Shown here: positions 43,571-54,077 of the stretch, piece after piece
Layout: each line of letters opens with the position of its first letter
Position numbering within the stretch: the first letter of the stretch is position 1
Assembly (NCBI GenBank): GCA_002102555.1
Contig: MCFL01000008.1
Coordinates: 248,001-312,000, forward strand
Direction of reading: 5' to 3'
Length of the DNA: 64,000 bases
From: Catenaria anguillulae PL171
Lineage: Eukaryota; Blastocladiomycota; Blastocladiomycetes; Blastocladiales; Catenariaceae
Made by a program: the position numbers and the translations under genes
Notes under the pieces: generated by a model
What the model was told of the DNA's origin: nothing
The model's input: only the letters and a program-made list of their open reading frames with translations
Databases searched by the model: none

Positions 43571-46144
43571 ATGCATCTAGACCGGACTCAAATCATCAAT
43601 TACTGCCTCGCCATGTCACTTTCCGCATCCTTCACATCCGAGGGTGTCTACGTCGGAGCCGCTGTCGAGTACGGTATCTATGCGGCGATCGCGCGTATGA
43701 TCCTCATCGCCGCTGCCTCGGATATTGCCGTGCGCATCCTCTTTGCGCAGCGATTGGGCCTGTACCTCGTCACCGACATATCCATCAACGCCAGTGTGCG
43801 TTCCTGGCTCGCGAGCCTGCGGTTTTCAGCATCATGGACCCGCCGATTCAAAGTCATGGCCCTGTTTGCAACTGCGTTTTTCGTCACGCGCGGATTGGAT
43901 TTACTTGCGTCAGCCTACTCAGCGGCGGTCCAGCCAGGGCGAATGCAGCGGCTCGCGTTCGTGAGGACGGCCAACATTGCCCCCGACGCTCGTCCTTTCG
44001 TCCTTTCGCCTTCAACTATGCACACATTCAACCGGTCCGACGTTTATCACGCACTTCTCGACATTATCAAGTCTAACCACGCGACGTCAAGAAGCAACGG
44101 TCAGTCGGCGGCAGCATCTCAATGGCCAGAGGTGATAGGAGCGTTAACTGAGGCCGAGGTGGCAGCATTGGTCGTGGACCCTAACGGCATGTGTCTCCCA
44201 TCAGGCGCTCGTCTGGCACAGCAATCAATTGAAGCACCTCCAAAAGCGCCATTCCGCAAAATCGCCAAAGCTAGCAACATTTCTTTTGACATTGAAGACT
44301 TTTGGCACAACAATGTCCCGCCCGTTTCCTTGTTTGGCGAGCATATCGAGACCTTTAGTCTGCGAATTGAAAGCTCACCAGGCTCATCCATGGATGAGGA
44401 CAATAGATCTTTCCAATTCACTTTTCCAATCTCAACCCAGTTCCTAGCAACAAATCAACAGCATTCGGCAAACCCAGTATCACCATCGTCCCCAGGAAAT
44501 GACTCTGATTTGACGTCGCGCACCCGCCAACACTTTGGTGTCATGACCAACCCAGAGTACAATCTCATCGCGTATGACATGACCTGTGGTCTCACACCTT
44601 CAGATGTGGATTCCTGGCTCAAACAGAGGCAACCTGTTCCGGGAGCAAACTCGCCCAAGCCCATCAACCCACGGAACTCGTCGCTGCTCTGGTATGCCGA
44701 CCATCTTCGCTTCATGATGAACGATCATGTCCAAGGCATGGGACTCGCTGTGTCTGCATTTCTTTACTTGCCACTGGATCCGTTCCTTCAACGGGGAGAG
44801 GTCGACCTGTTGACATTTGGCTCTGTCATACACGGCGGCGTTGAGCACGGAACGGGTGGATTCGCACATACAAGGGGCAAGGTGGTTCCACAGGTATACA
44901 ACGACATGAAGGGTTTCGCGTCACACCTCTTCTCCGAGCTCAACGCCATCGAAAATCGCCAGTCCGTGCTTCCGTTGGGACCAGCCCCAAACAGACCCTT
45001 GGTTACACAGGCGCCGTGCGTGCAGGAGGAAGATTCTTCATCGGCAGCCATTTCTGAAGAGGCAAAGTTGTCAAGCGCATCGAGAAGTAAGGTCCAGCGC
45101 TGCACAATTGATTTGGGTCGGCATGCTCGTCCGCCCATTGGAAACGGAACTGCCCAAGCGCCAAATCCAAGGTCCATGGAATACTATCACGGTCCCGCGG
45201 ATCGTGGCGCACAGATTTGCACAGTCAGGGCGCGCGGGATGGTTTGCGAAAATACCGTCTTTTTGTCAATTCTGTCACAAGTTTACAGCGACCTCATGGT
45301 TGCCGCACGATTTCCATCACCACCTGCTGCGACTGCCAACACAACAACTGCTGGTTCCATGGCCAAGTTGTTCGGCAAACCGACGTCGGGCACAAGCGCA
45401 GGGACAAAACTGACCACCAGATGCTTACCAGTCTCGGGTCAGCCTCCGTCTTTTCCAATCGCCGCTGGCTCCTCCAATGGCCGCTGGGGTCCCATCTCTG
45501 ATCCATTACTTGAAGCATTTGGAAAGACGACGGCCGACGATCCCCATGGTGCGCAAGCTTGGTTCATCGACGTGGCTCTGTTGCCTTGGTGGGAACTTTT
45601 CGTCATTGCCGGTGTTGCCATTCTGGTGAGCATTCTGGGTCATTGGGGCGACATTGCCGAATCGTTGCTGGTTCCCTTGTACGCGTTCGCCTTTCGGCCG
45701 ACTCCACCTGTGCTGCAAGAGCAGCACTCGACGGAATTTGGCGGTGCCGGAGGCACCATTAATCCGGTTCGCCAACAGCCGCTGCTCACACGAACGATTT
45801 CAGCGATTGATCTAATCCAGCCGACCCAGTATGTGGCCGTAGAGTATGTCAGAGCCACCCCTGGCCTTGCATCGTCGGCTTCCGTCGGCTTTCACGGTCA
45901 TTCCGCGCCAGATCCAGCAACTGACTTGCATTGGCAAGGACAGCAAAGCGCAGTGATTCTCGATGCTCGGTTGGTGCCTGCGTCTTGGAACGTGGCGCCT
46001 GGCATGGATCTGTCGCCATTTCTGTCGGATTCCCAGGCGAGCAAGGAGCATGTCGTGGCTGCCGCGGGGTTGTTGACGGATGTGGTTGCGGTTGTCCGTC
46101 AAAGGCTTGGCGTTCAGCAAAAGGAAAACCATAACCCAGCATAA
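43571..46144 (+). CDS. Large membrane protein of unknown function
   Basis: Single ORF of 857 aa (a second ATG at 43613 is possible). Hydrophobic helices lie near residues 20-60 (AAIARMILIAAASDIAVRIL) and 96-118 (VMALFATAFFVTRGLDLLAS), then about 550 mostly hydrophilic residues, then a strong membrane segment at ~670-700 (WWELFVIAGVAILVSILGHW) and a tail of about 150 residues. Several potential N-glycosylation sites lie in the central part, so this is probably luminal or extracellular. Cysteines are scattered (IDLGRHARPP, PCVQEED and AQICTVRARGMVC regions). I recognise no family. The codon use and clean long frame make it a real gene. The position beside URI1 and the ankyrin gene gives no hint of role. 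Confidence 0.65.
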   Translation: MHLDRTQIINYCLAMSLSASFTSEGVYVGAAVEYGIYAAIARMILIAAASDIAVRILFAQRLGLYLVTDISINASVRSWLASLRFSASWTRRFKVMALFATAFFVTRGLDLLASAYSAAVQPGRMQRLAFVRTANIAPDARPFVLSPSTMHTFNRSDVYHALLDIIKSNHATSRSNGQSAAASQWPEVIGALTEAEVAALVVDPNGMCLPSGARLAQQSIEAPPKAPFRKIAKASNISFDIEDFWHNNVPPVSLFGEHIETFSLRIESSPGSSMDEDNRSFQFTFPISTQFLATNQQHSANPVSPSSPGNDSDLTSRTRQHFGVMTNPEYNLIAYDMTCGLTPSDVDSWLKQRQPVPGANSPKPINPRNSSLLWYADHLRFMMNDHVQGMGLAVSAFLYLPLDPFLQRGEVDLLTFGSVIHGGVEHGTGGFAHTRGKVVPQVYNDMKGFASHLFSELNAIENRQSVLPLGPAPNRPLVTQAPCVQEEDSSSAAISEEAKLSSASRSKVQRCTIDLGRHARPPIGNGTAQAPNPRSMEYYHGPADRGAQICTVRARGMVCENTVFLSILSQVYSDLMVAARFPSPPAATANTTTAGSMAKLFGKPTSGTSAGTKLTTRCLPVSGQPPSFPIAAGSSNGRWGPISDPLLEAFGKTTADDPHGAQAWFIDVALLPWWELFVIAGVAILVSILGHWGDIAESLLVPLYAFAFRPTPPVLQEQHSTEFGGAGGTINPVRQQPLLTRTISAIDLIQPTQYVAVEYVRATPGLASSASVGFHGHSAPDPATDLHWQGQQSAVILDARLVPASWNVAPGMDLSPFLSDSQASKEHVVAAAGLLTDVVAVVRQRLGVQQKENHNPA

Positions 46145-46435
46145 AATTGCGTTGCGCTGTGTTGCTTGAGCGCCTAGTGAAGGCCAATCAATATCGCTCT
46201 TGCTCTCTCGACTTTCAATTGTTTGTCATTCTCGCTCCTGTCGCGGCCTCAAGTAAACATCCATCCACTTCGTGTTTGCTTGAATGTTTACCGAGCAAAT
46301 ACAGTCTAACCTTATGCAGTATACCACATGAAGCAACAGGAAATAATTGCATAAACAAGCACATGACTGTCAAATCGGCAACGCCGCAAGACCACGAAAA
46401 ATACGAGGACAAATGACGAACACCAAACGGCTCCT

Positions 46436-48409
46436 TCAGAAAAAGTCTGCCGGACCGTTCCAAAGGCCCTTCTTTCGAAGCTCATTGGCCAAAAGCATCT
46501 TGTCCTTCGGTGCAATGTTCAGCAGTCGATGACGCTCTGCGATCCAATGTAACGTTGGGAAGGAACGCTTGGCAATCAGCGAATCGATAGTTGCATGGTG
46601 AATCGCCTTCCGCTCGTCCAAAGAAGACTGTAACCCATGATTCAGGAACCAGTCCATGATCTGCTCGTTTCCTCTGAGGAGTGCGTCCTGGAAGAGGGCT
46701 GAGTCCGTTTCCTTAAGCAAGTGCAAGTCCTTGCTCGACCACCATTGAAAAACATGCAAGTGATCCTTTTCCATTCCCGCCTTGAGCGCAGAACGAGTGA
46801 GGGAGTCTGACAGACATCCTCCAATCTGGTCGAAGAGAAAATCCAGGATGGCCGTCGCATTGTCGGACTTATTGTTACGGCAAGCAATCACAAACAGGTC
46901 AGAAATGCCACCACTTTCTCCGACAAGTAATCGCCGGATCATCGGATTGCTCAATAAATCCACCACAATCCCAAGGTTTGCGCATTCGACAGCGGTTTCT
47001 GCGCATTCCACCCACTCATATTCCAAAAAACTCACGCACGACAAGTTCTGGGCCACCCATTGAATGCATGCGCGATGGCCGTTTCGAATGGCCGTCTTCA
47101 GCGCTAATGAGTCATGATCGTGCCGCTCGTCGTTACGATCCTCGTCCCCGTCAAACAGGTGCTTGTACGCCTCGAGAATGTGGACGTGGCCAAACATGGT
47201 GGCCACTTGTTGCACATGCGTGACTTGATCAAAGGGAGTTTCGGCCGTCAAAGGGCAAAGAGCGCGCATCCAGTTGAGGCGACCAAAGGAAGCCAACGTA
47301 ATGCGATCCTTGGTCACAAGCCGGTTTCTGGCCAGCTCCTCGGCATCTACACTCGACGGCTCACCATTCACAATGTACTTGTACACACCCAGCCCCTGCC
47401 ACCATGCCACAACGTCCCAATGCCGATTCACAACGGCCTCCTGCAAAGCGTTCGGTGTAAACCGAAGCTCTAAGCCGCTTCTCACCCACCAGTTCAAGAC
47501 GGGCAAGGAGCCCGCTTGACTCGCCTCATCGAGGGCCTTGTGTGTGTAGAGCAACGACAGATCGGGCGCATTTAGAAACCACCAATCAAGCACATGTACA
47601 TGCCGCGCGATGCTTGCAATATCCATCACCTTCACTGACTCGATCGGAAGCGGAGCATCATGCTGAATGGCAAGATCCAAGATGTCGACGTTTCCACCTC
47701 TGCTTGCTGCTCGCCAAAACAAATCGCCGCCCCACTCCCACCCATTCGTCCATTGAATGAGCTCGCGAACGCATCCGAAATGCCCAATACCTGCCGCCCC
47801 AATGGCCGCCGACATGATCACATCTGCCGAAAACTGTCGCTGGTCCAGCCACCAACTCAACACGTCCTGTTGGCCTCCTTGTGCCGCTCGGCGAAATGCG
47901 TGCCCCACTTTGCTGTCGGAAACAGTCGCAAAGTCGGCGATGGAGTCTTGCAACCATTCGAGAACGTGAATATGACCCGCGTGTGACGCCTTCTCCAGAA
48001 TCATGGCGGTTGGAAGTGGAATCGCGCGCTCGTGCAACAACTTGAGAGCGTCCAGGATGCCGTGTTGAGTCGCCAGATCAATGAAACTCCAGGCAAGGAG
48101 GTTGTGCGGACGTGTGGGGTGCTTTTGAATGAGCTTCGGCATCAAGAGCTGCGCCAACCAAACCACGTCCTCCGGCGACAGGGACTGCATGAGCCGCGTG
48201 AGTGAGAACTTGGGGAGCAGGGTCCATGGCCGGGCGCATTGCAAGTATCCATTGACAACTAGCGTCAGGCCTAGGAACGCGCTTGGGACGAGAGAGCGCG
48301 GGAGCACGCGTGACACTTGAGAGATGGAGTTGAACGTGACGTGGTTGACACGAGGGGCGTAGTACAAGACAAGCTCGGCGAGCGGCAGCGGTAATGCGAG
48401 GGGTGTCAT
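46436..48409 (-). CDS. Ankyrin-like WW-rich repeat protein
   Basis: Single exon, 657 aa from the ATG at 48409 (MTPLALPLPLAELVLYYAPR); the frame is open a further 42 codons upstream but that part looks non-coding. The N-terminal 70 residues form a leucine-rich helical region (LPLAELVLYYAP) of the kind that precedes such repeats and may be F-box-like. Then follow about 14 degenerate ankyrin-type units with HIHVLEWLQ, DVLSWWLD, HVHVLDWWF, PVLNWWVRSG and HVFQWWSSKD signatures. The unit length and WW pairs match the gene at the left edge of the window, so the two are paralogues. No membrane segment or signal peptide. A cytosolic scaffold or ubiquitin-ligase substrate receptor is possible, but the function is not known. 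Confidence 0.75.
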   Translation of the reverse strand: MTPLALPLPLAELVLYYAPRVNHVTFNSISQVSRVLPRSLVPSAFLGLTLVVNGYLQCARPWTLLPKFSLTRLMQSLSPEDVVWLAQLLMPKLIQKHPTRPHNLLAWSFIDLATQHGILDALKLLHERAIPLPTAMILEKASHAGHIHVLEWLQDSIADFATVSDSKVGHAFRRAAQGGQQDVLSWWLDQRQFSADVIMSAAIGAAGIGHFGCVRELIQWTNGWEWGGDLFWRAASRGGNVDILDLAIQHDAPLPIESVKVMDIASIARHVHVLDWWFLNAPDLSLLYTHKALDEASQAGSLPVLNWWVRSGLELRFTPNALQEAVVNRHWDVVAWWQGLGVYKYIVNGEPSSVDAEELARNRLVTKDRITLASFGRLNWMRALCPLTAETPFDQVTHVQQVATMFGHVHILEAYKHLFDGDEDRNDERHDHDSLALKTAIRNGHRACIQWVAQNLSCVSFLEYEWVECAETAVECANLGIVVDLLSNPMIRRLLVGESGGISDLFVIACRNNKSDNATAILDFLFDQIGGCLSDSLTRSALKAGMEKDHLHVFQWWSSKDLHLLKETDSALFQDALLRGNEQIMDWFLNHGLQSSLDERKAIHHATIDSLIAKRSFPTLHWIAERHRLLNIAPKDKMLLANELRKKGLWNGPADFF

Positions 48410-49182
48410 TGTGGACGTGAGTGTATTGCATTGGGTTGTGTTGCATGCATTGCGTACACTGCATGTGTTACATATGTACCATCGCCAGATCGAGAGCAGA
48501 GTGCGTGTGACTCGGAAGAACGTGATTGTGGTCATGCGGAATCACGTGCGACGTCACTCTGGACAATACCTCACTTGACTGCCGACTGCAGCAATCTGCC
48601 CGACTCAAGCTTAAGCAGCCCCAATTGACATTGACACGTTCCCATGCAAAGTGTGGTGCCAAAAGTCCAGACTACCCTTGGCAATTGAATCGCGGCAATC
48701 GTGTGACGGAATTTGTCCCGCGCGTGCGACAATCTGACGCGATCAATCATCAACAGTCCTGCGGCCACAAGTCAGTCCTTCTTCACCCAAATTACTTACT
48801 CACCCATGCCGCACATTTATCGTACATAGGTCTTTACCGATATACAGGTGCTTCACCGCTGACGTCAGTTCAAGAATCTAAGGGGTGGCCTCGAAACTAA
48901 GAAACGCAAGCGTCTTTCGCGTGCGTCCACCGTCTCGCGTGCACCGCATAAATGAAGCAATGTTATAAGTCTGTGCACAAGAGACCCACGTTAGCGGTCC
49001 CGAATGAAACGCCAAGTATGGTTCTTAATTCACTCGGTGAATCTATCGGGAGCAGCTAAACAAGCGGTTGGCAGGCCTCTCCGTACAGGTACAAGTACTT
49101 GGAACCACATCAATCTCTCTCCCTGAACCAGTTCGGCTTTAGATTGCACCAACTCGTCGTCAATGAAAGTCACATCCACAAC
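48410..49182. other. Intergenic stretch
   Basis: About 770 bp between divergent genes, holding both upstream regions. No motif recognised beyond AT-rich patches near 48790-48850. Confidence 0.4.
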
Positions 49183-50667
49183 ATGTCCAGCTCACGATCC
49201 ATTGACCTTGCGGGCGGCCCACTTGACTGTGCCATCGTTCGCGCGCTCGACTTTGTCCTCAACCGGTGACCAACCTGTCCTGCTGCCCCAACATTGACCA
49301 GGCCGACGTTCAATGCGAGGATGGTCGGATAGTCTCAATGTACTTGACAACCTGTTTCAGCGGTTTTCCAACCCGGTGCTCACCTTTCTTACCGTTGGAC
49401 CGTTGGACTGTAGAACAATCGACAAACAAGAAGCTCGCGGGCCCATCACCGAAAGCATTGGCGACCTCACAATGCTTCGAATCTTGTTGGTATTCGCCAT
49501 TGCAGTGGGCAATGTCGTTGGAAACTGGGCTCACACTTGCCAGTGTCACTTTGCAGCACAGCGAGCGGGCAAAAATTGAGCGGGACTCTTCCAACATCGC
49601 TCAAGTCATTGACGCAACTCGAGCAACTGTACTGCCAGTTCCCACGCTGGACCGCTGGTCAGCATTTCTGCCTGTCATGCTCACCACCTCACCTCGGCAA
49701 ACAATAACAGGGACCTTTCCGGCAACTCTCTTCATGGCCCAATTCCAGACGGACTGTCGTCCATGTCGACACTAAAGCTTCTGTACGCTGCATTTCCTCA
49801 AATCGCGGATCGGTCATGCGACGGCACAACGGACTCATCGTCTTGCACTTCACAACAGCGACCTGCGCAACAACAATCTATCCCATCCGCTCCGATTCCC
49901 TCCTTCCCCGCCTCACCTCGTACGGTCCTCTTCCAGTCTGCCGCTCAAACAGCCCAACGCTGATCTCGGTTTCGCATGCACAGCCAATCCTGCCACATCT
50001 TCTCGCAACCGCCGCCCCCTCCAGACTCGCCAACACCCGCTTGTCTGCTCGGCCAGCCCACATCGCACATTGGCGGGTGCTACGACCACCTGCGTGCCTG
50101 GGACCCGCTCATTCAACCCTGCCACAATCCACGACGCGATCCGGCGTCAATTCCACTTCGAGAACCTCGGCCATCCTTTGGGTATCGAGCCTCAGCATCA
50201 GCATGGCGTGCGCGTCACCATTGCCTGGCCGTGTGGTACCACCGGCGAAAGCAGCACGTGGCCATCAAGAAGGCGGCACACTCGAGTCGCAGCAGCGCAA
50301 GCGACGCGATGAGTTGTGGAACCGTAAGGGCAACACGCTGATGCGTGTGCGGCACAAGTTTGCGCCACCACAGAGCAAAGGACCTGGCAAGGTAGCGCAG
50401 GTGGATATCAACGATGAACAACTGATTCTGCCAACAAGCCCGGCGTTTGTCACCATGAACGGTGACGACGAGCTGATTTTGCCCACATCGCCCACCATGT
50501 CGCCGCCAAGGTTAGACAACGATGATGAGCTGATATTGCCGCCGACACGGCCAGCCTCGCCCGATGACGAATTGATATTGCCGCCGTCGCGGCCAGTTTC
50601 GCCGGATGGCGAGTTGGTATTGCCGCCGCACATCGGTGGTCAACAGAAATTCGGTGTGTATCGATAA
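49183..50667 (+). pseudogene. LRR transmembrane protein F, multiple frame breaks
   Basis: The family pattern is clear: cap (GGPLDCAIVRALDF, then SCCPNIDQADVQC), three LRR exons of exactly 72 nt each (49414..49485, 49557..49628 and 49711..49782) with phase-2 borders, a further repeat from 49859, and the Cys module (CLLGQPTSHIGGCYDHLRA). The frame breaks inside exon 1 at AACCGGTGACC (~49261), where one extra G would restore it, and about four more one-base steps of the same sign are needed between 50160 and 50300 through the membrane segment. The tail is long and in frame: five units of the type DDELILP(P/T)xxPxSP, the strongest version of the family motif. It is either a decaying gene or a region with several homopolymer undercalls; the well-kept tail argues for recent function. 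Confidence 0.7.
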
Positions 50668-50720
50668 AGCAATCGGATAGTGTGTATAAACTTGGAGGAA
50701 TGAAGGAGAAGGTCATTGAC

Positions 50721-53700
50721 TCATTGACTCACGGTAAGGGCGTATGCGAGAGAGTCGAGTGTGTATACACCACGATCAGAATAGGTATGGTCAGAAAAGC
50801 AAGGTAACGATGGAAGGGGAAACTGCCGTCGGAGCGGAATGATGCAGGAATTGAATGGGTTTTTGGGAATGCGCAAGACGAGAAAAAGGAACAATGTGCA
50901 AGGAGAGGTGAAAGACACGGTCGAATTGAATGGTTTTGTGTATGCGGGTAGAAACGGTATGTCTGGGTACTGAAAGAGAAGAAAAAAAAAAGTCAAAACC
51001 AAAGAAAGAGTGAATGTCAATCGAGAAATCTCGGAAATTGCTTGGGCGCCGATGCGAAATGCGGGGCTACATGAACGACCTGGACCCTCGCCTAGACCCT
51101 GGCCTGCACTCCCGCCATCGTCGCTTTTCCTGGCACCCACAATCCGACTTGCCCTTCCGCCCCTCTTCCCATTGGCCACCCGTTGCAACACCCGATCCGG
51201 ATTCTCCAAATCCTCCACGTCGCCCTCGGCCAAACTAAACTCGTCATACACGCTGGACCGCGTCACATCCCCACCACTCGATACAGTCACCTCAGGCTCA
51301 CCCGCCGCACCCACAACGACCACCACGCCGCCCTCCTCTTGTGGAATCTCCTCAAACACGGCCAATGGAAACACGCCCGAGTATCGCGTGCTCCAGTTGT
51401 ACCCGTGGCACCACCCGTCTTCATACACCTCGAGCACGAGCAGCATGTCGCCGGGCTCCACATTGAGCTCGTCGGTCCGGTCGGACATGTAGGCGAGGTG
51501 CGCGCGGCGTGTGGCGGCGGCAGTGGCGGCGGCTTCGTTGGACATGTTGGCTGAAAGGATGGTGTCGTCGGCTTCGGTCCCGGGCGAAATGGGTTCAGCG
51601 GGCAGGGCGGGGTCGTTGGAGGTCGGATGCGCTGGTGGTGAGCGCGAGGATGTATGAGTTGATTGTGCATGCACGTGCGGCCGTGAAGGATCGGCTCGGG
51701 ATGCGGTGGGCATGGATACTGGTGGTTCGCAGTCTGCAAGGTATGCGGGCGACATGTGCGGATGATAATGCGACGAAGTTGCAGGGTAGTGGTTTGCATG
51801 ATGGAAAGTGGACGGATCAAGTGTCGTGTTCATGTGCGTCACACTTGTCCGAGGATCATAGGTGTGAGCATGTGCGTGTTGCGATGGGGTGAGTGGCGTG
51901 GGCGACATCATCATGAGCTGCTGGTGAGCCGTTGGCGAGTCGTACGCTGGAGTGTAGGGCGGGAATGGGGAATACTGTGGCATGGGCGATGCGGTTGGTT
52001 GTGGCGGTGTGGGCTCTCTATGGGCATGCTGGTGCTGCATAATCCCCGTCGCCAATCCGCTATCGTCCACGTACCCACCCTGTCATCGGCACCCATGACC
52101 TCGGCCTCGGCCACAGGCTGCAACCACCCGCCGCCGCCCGCCCACCACTCCCCGAGCTTCCCGGCGACCCATCCTTGGCGCCAGCGACTTGCTTTGCACG
52201 CCACGCCTTGACAAACGACGGTGTTCGCGCCATGCCAACATACTCTGGGGCGTCCGCTGGGGCCGATCTGGGCCAAGACCCGGCATGCATGTGCGCAGGC
52301 ACAGACATGGACTCTTTCAGCATCCGCTCGCGATCGCCGCCGCCCGCTCCCCGCCCGCCAGTCAACCGATCGTACGTCAACGCGTGCCCGTGCATGTACT
52401 CGCGCTGCTGCTGATGGTGGTGGTGGAGTCCGCTGGCTGCCGAAACGGATCGCCCGAGAAGGAGTGAGCGTCGGTTGGACCCGGATGACGAGGTAAGCCG
52501 CCCGTCGTCGTCTGTAGAAACAACGACAGGCGCCGTGGTTGCGGGCATGATTGGCAGCAGAACGCTTCCTGGCGCCTGCGACGCTGAGTTTGCTCGGACG
52601 GGAGGGGCGGCGCGATTGAGCGAGTTGCGTGAAGTTGAGTTTTGGATTTCGAGCGGGGGTGGCCGGCGCGGTCGCCGCCGGGAAAACTTGCGGGCAGGTT
52701 CGAGCATTGGGTCGCTGTGACGTTGTGTTTGGTCATTGGTAGCGATCGAGGACGTGGGCGGCGAGATGGACAAGGGCGCAGATGAATCCGCCGTGGGCCG
52801 CCGATGCAAGCCGTCTGACGTTGGTTGACGAACGAGCAGCGTGCGTGCTGTCGATACTTGCCTTGTCAGGTACCCCGAATCGTGCCTCTGCAACCCGCCT
52901 CGGTCCCCACGCCAATCTCACTCTGCCTGCGTTTTCGCGTTTCCCCTCGTTTCCATACCCACATGCCCGCCATGACTGCACCCGCACTCAAGCCGCACGC
53001 GCCCACGGCAATGCCCAAGTACACTACGAGCCCGACCCATCCCATGGGATCTAATACGCTACTGCCGACCGCCTCAGGTCGCCAACCGGGGCTCCTCTGC
53101 CTTGGTGTTGGCACGGCTGGACAATCCTCGGTGGCGCACCCATTACGGCACGCAGCGTCATGGTCGAGCCAGCCGCAGTAGGGTTCACGGGATTGGCCAG
53201 AGATGCACCCCGTGGTGGACGTGAGGTTGGATCCGGAAAGGAGGCGCGACGAGCACAGCCAGGCCGGGTCAATGTTGAATCCTTGAGGGTCTGTGGTCGA
53301 ATTGTTGAGCGACGTGGAAGTGGGCGTCGGTGTAGGGATAGGAATGCCAGTTGAAAATGAGGGCGAGTTGGCAGATGAAGAGGATTGCGAAATGTTGGCC
53401 GAGAGAGCAGACATTGCGGCTTTCACGGCTTGCGGATCGCAGGTCGAGGTGTCCGAGACGAGTTTGGACAGCGAGGCTGTAAAATCGTTGCATGTTTCTG
53501 CGCCTAAATGAGTGTCCAGTGGAAAACAAAAACATGAGTTGAACTACCATGCCACGAACGGTCGCAACAAGAGGAGCGCACATACAAAGGGGCGCCGTCG
53601 GCACACTCAATTCCATACAACCGGGGCTATAGCTCAACAGCACGGCGCACCAGTAGCTTGTCATGAACCGGACAGGCATGCCACCCAAGTCACATCCGAC

Positions 53701-54077
53701 GAGCGTCTGAAAGTATTTTGACCGGATTTCCTCGCTCAAAAAGATGTCTTGCATGATCAAGCGATCAAAGTCCTCGGTCGAATTGACAATGGGAACCGAC
53801 GGTACTTTGTGATACGGGTTGGCGCGAAAGTAGTTGAGGAGGTTGCCCGAGACGCGAGCGGATGGCCAGGCAGAGCAGAAGCGGGATTGCGCGAGAGGAA
53901 TGCATGGAGCGGCGCCTGGAGACGTGACGGACGAGGCGGGTGACCCGTCAGACGAGGATGTACCCGAGGACTGGGCGAGGGCGACCCAGAGGAGGCAAGA
54001 AGAAGGATCAAGATGCGATTGAGGATGGCAATGGTCGGTCGCAGACGCGAATCGCAGAGCGGCCGCGGCATGGACAT
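50721..54077 (-). CDS. Cys-rich ectodomain / transmembrane / SH3 protein
   Basis: Probable exons (minus): 54077..53972, 53915..53586, 53503..52895, 52847 to about 52100, and about 52070 to 50721. Introns 1-3 (56, 82 and 47 nt) all keep phase 1; the join of the last two exons is unresolved and the 3' end is uncertain. A hydrophobic leader (RPTIAILNRILILLLASSG) is followed by a Cys-rich domain (APCIPLAQSRFCSAWPS ... VGCDLGG ... YWCAVLLSYSPGCM ... APLCAETCNDF ... STCDPQ), reminiscent of frizzled-type CRDs in cysteine order. A second Cys cluster (YCGWLDHDAACRNGCATEDC) precedes one membrane segment (VVYLGIAVGACGLSAGAVMA) and KRGETRKRR. A long disordered region leads to an SH3 domain (DELNVEPGDMLLVLEVYEDG, then GVFPLAVFEEI). 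It likely couples an outside ligand to cytoskeletal or signalling partners. Confidence 0.6.

Noticed and set aside
50721-50990. Extra membrane helix at the end of the SH3 protein
   Set aside because: The hydrophobic stretch FTLSLVLTFFFLLF comes after the SH3 domain in T/A-rich sequence and may be 3' flank read as protein; I did not count it as a feature.
53620-53700. tRNA-like GGGGCTATAGCTCAACAG
   Set aside because: It lies inside the Cys-rich ectodomain exon on the minus strand and has no matching anticodon or T arm.
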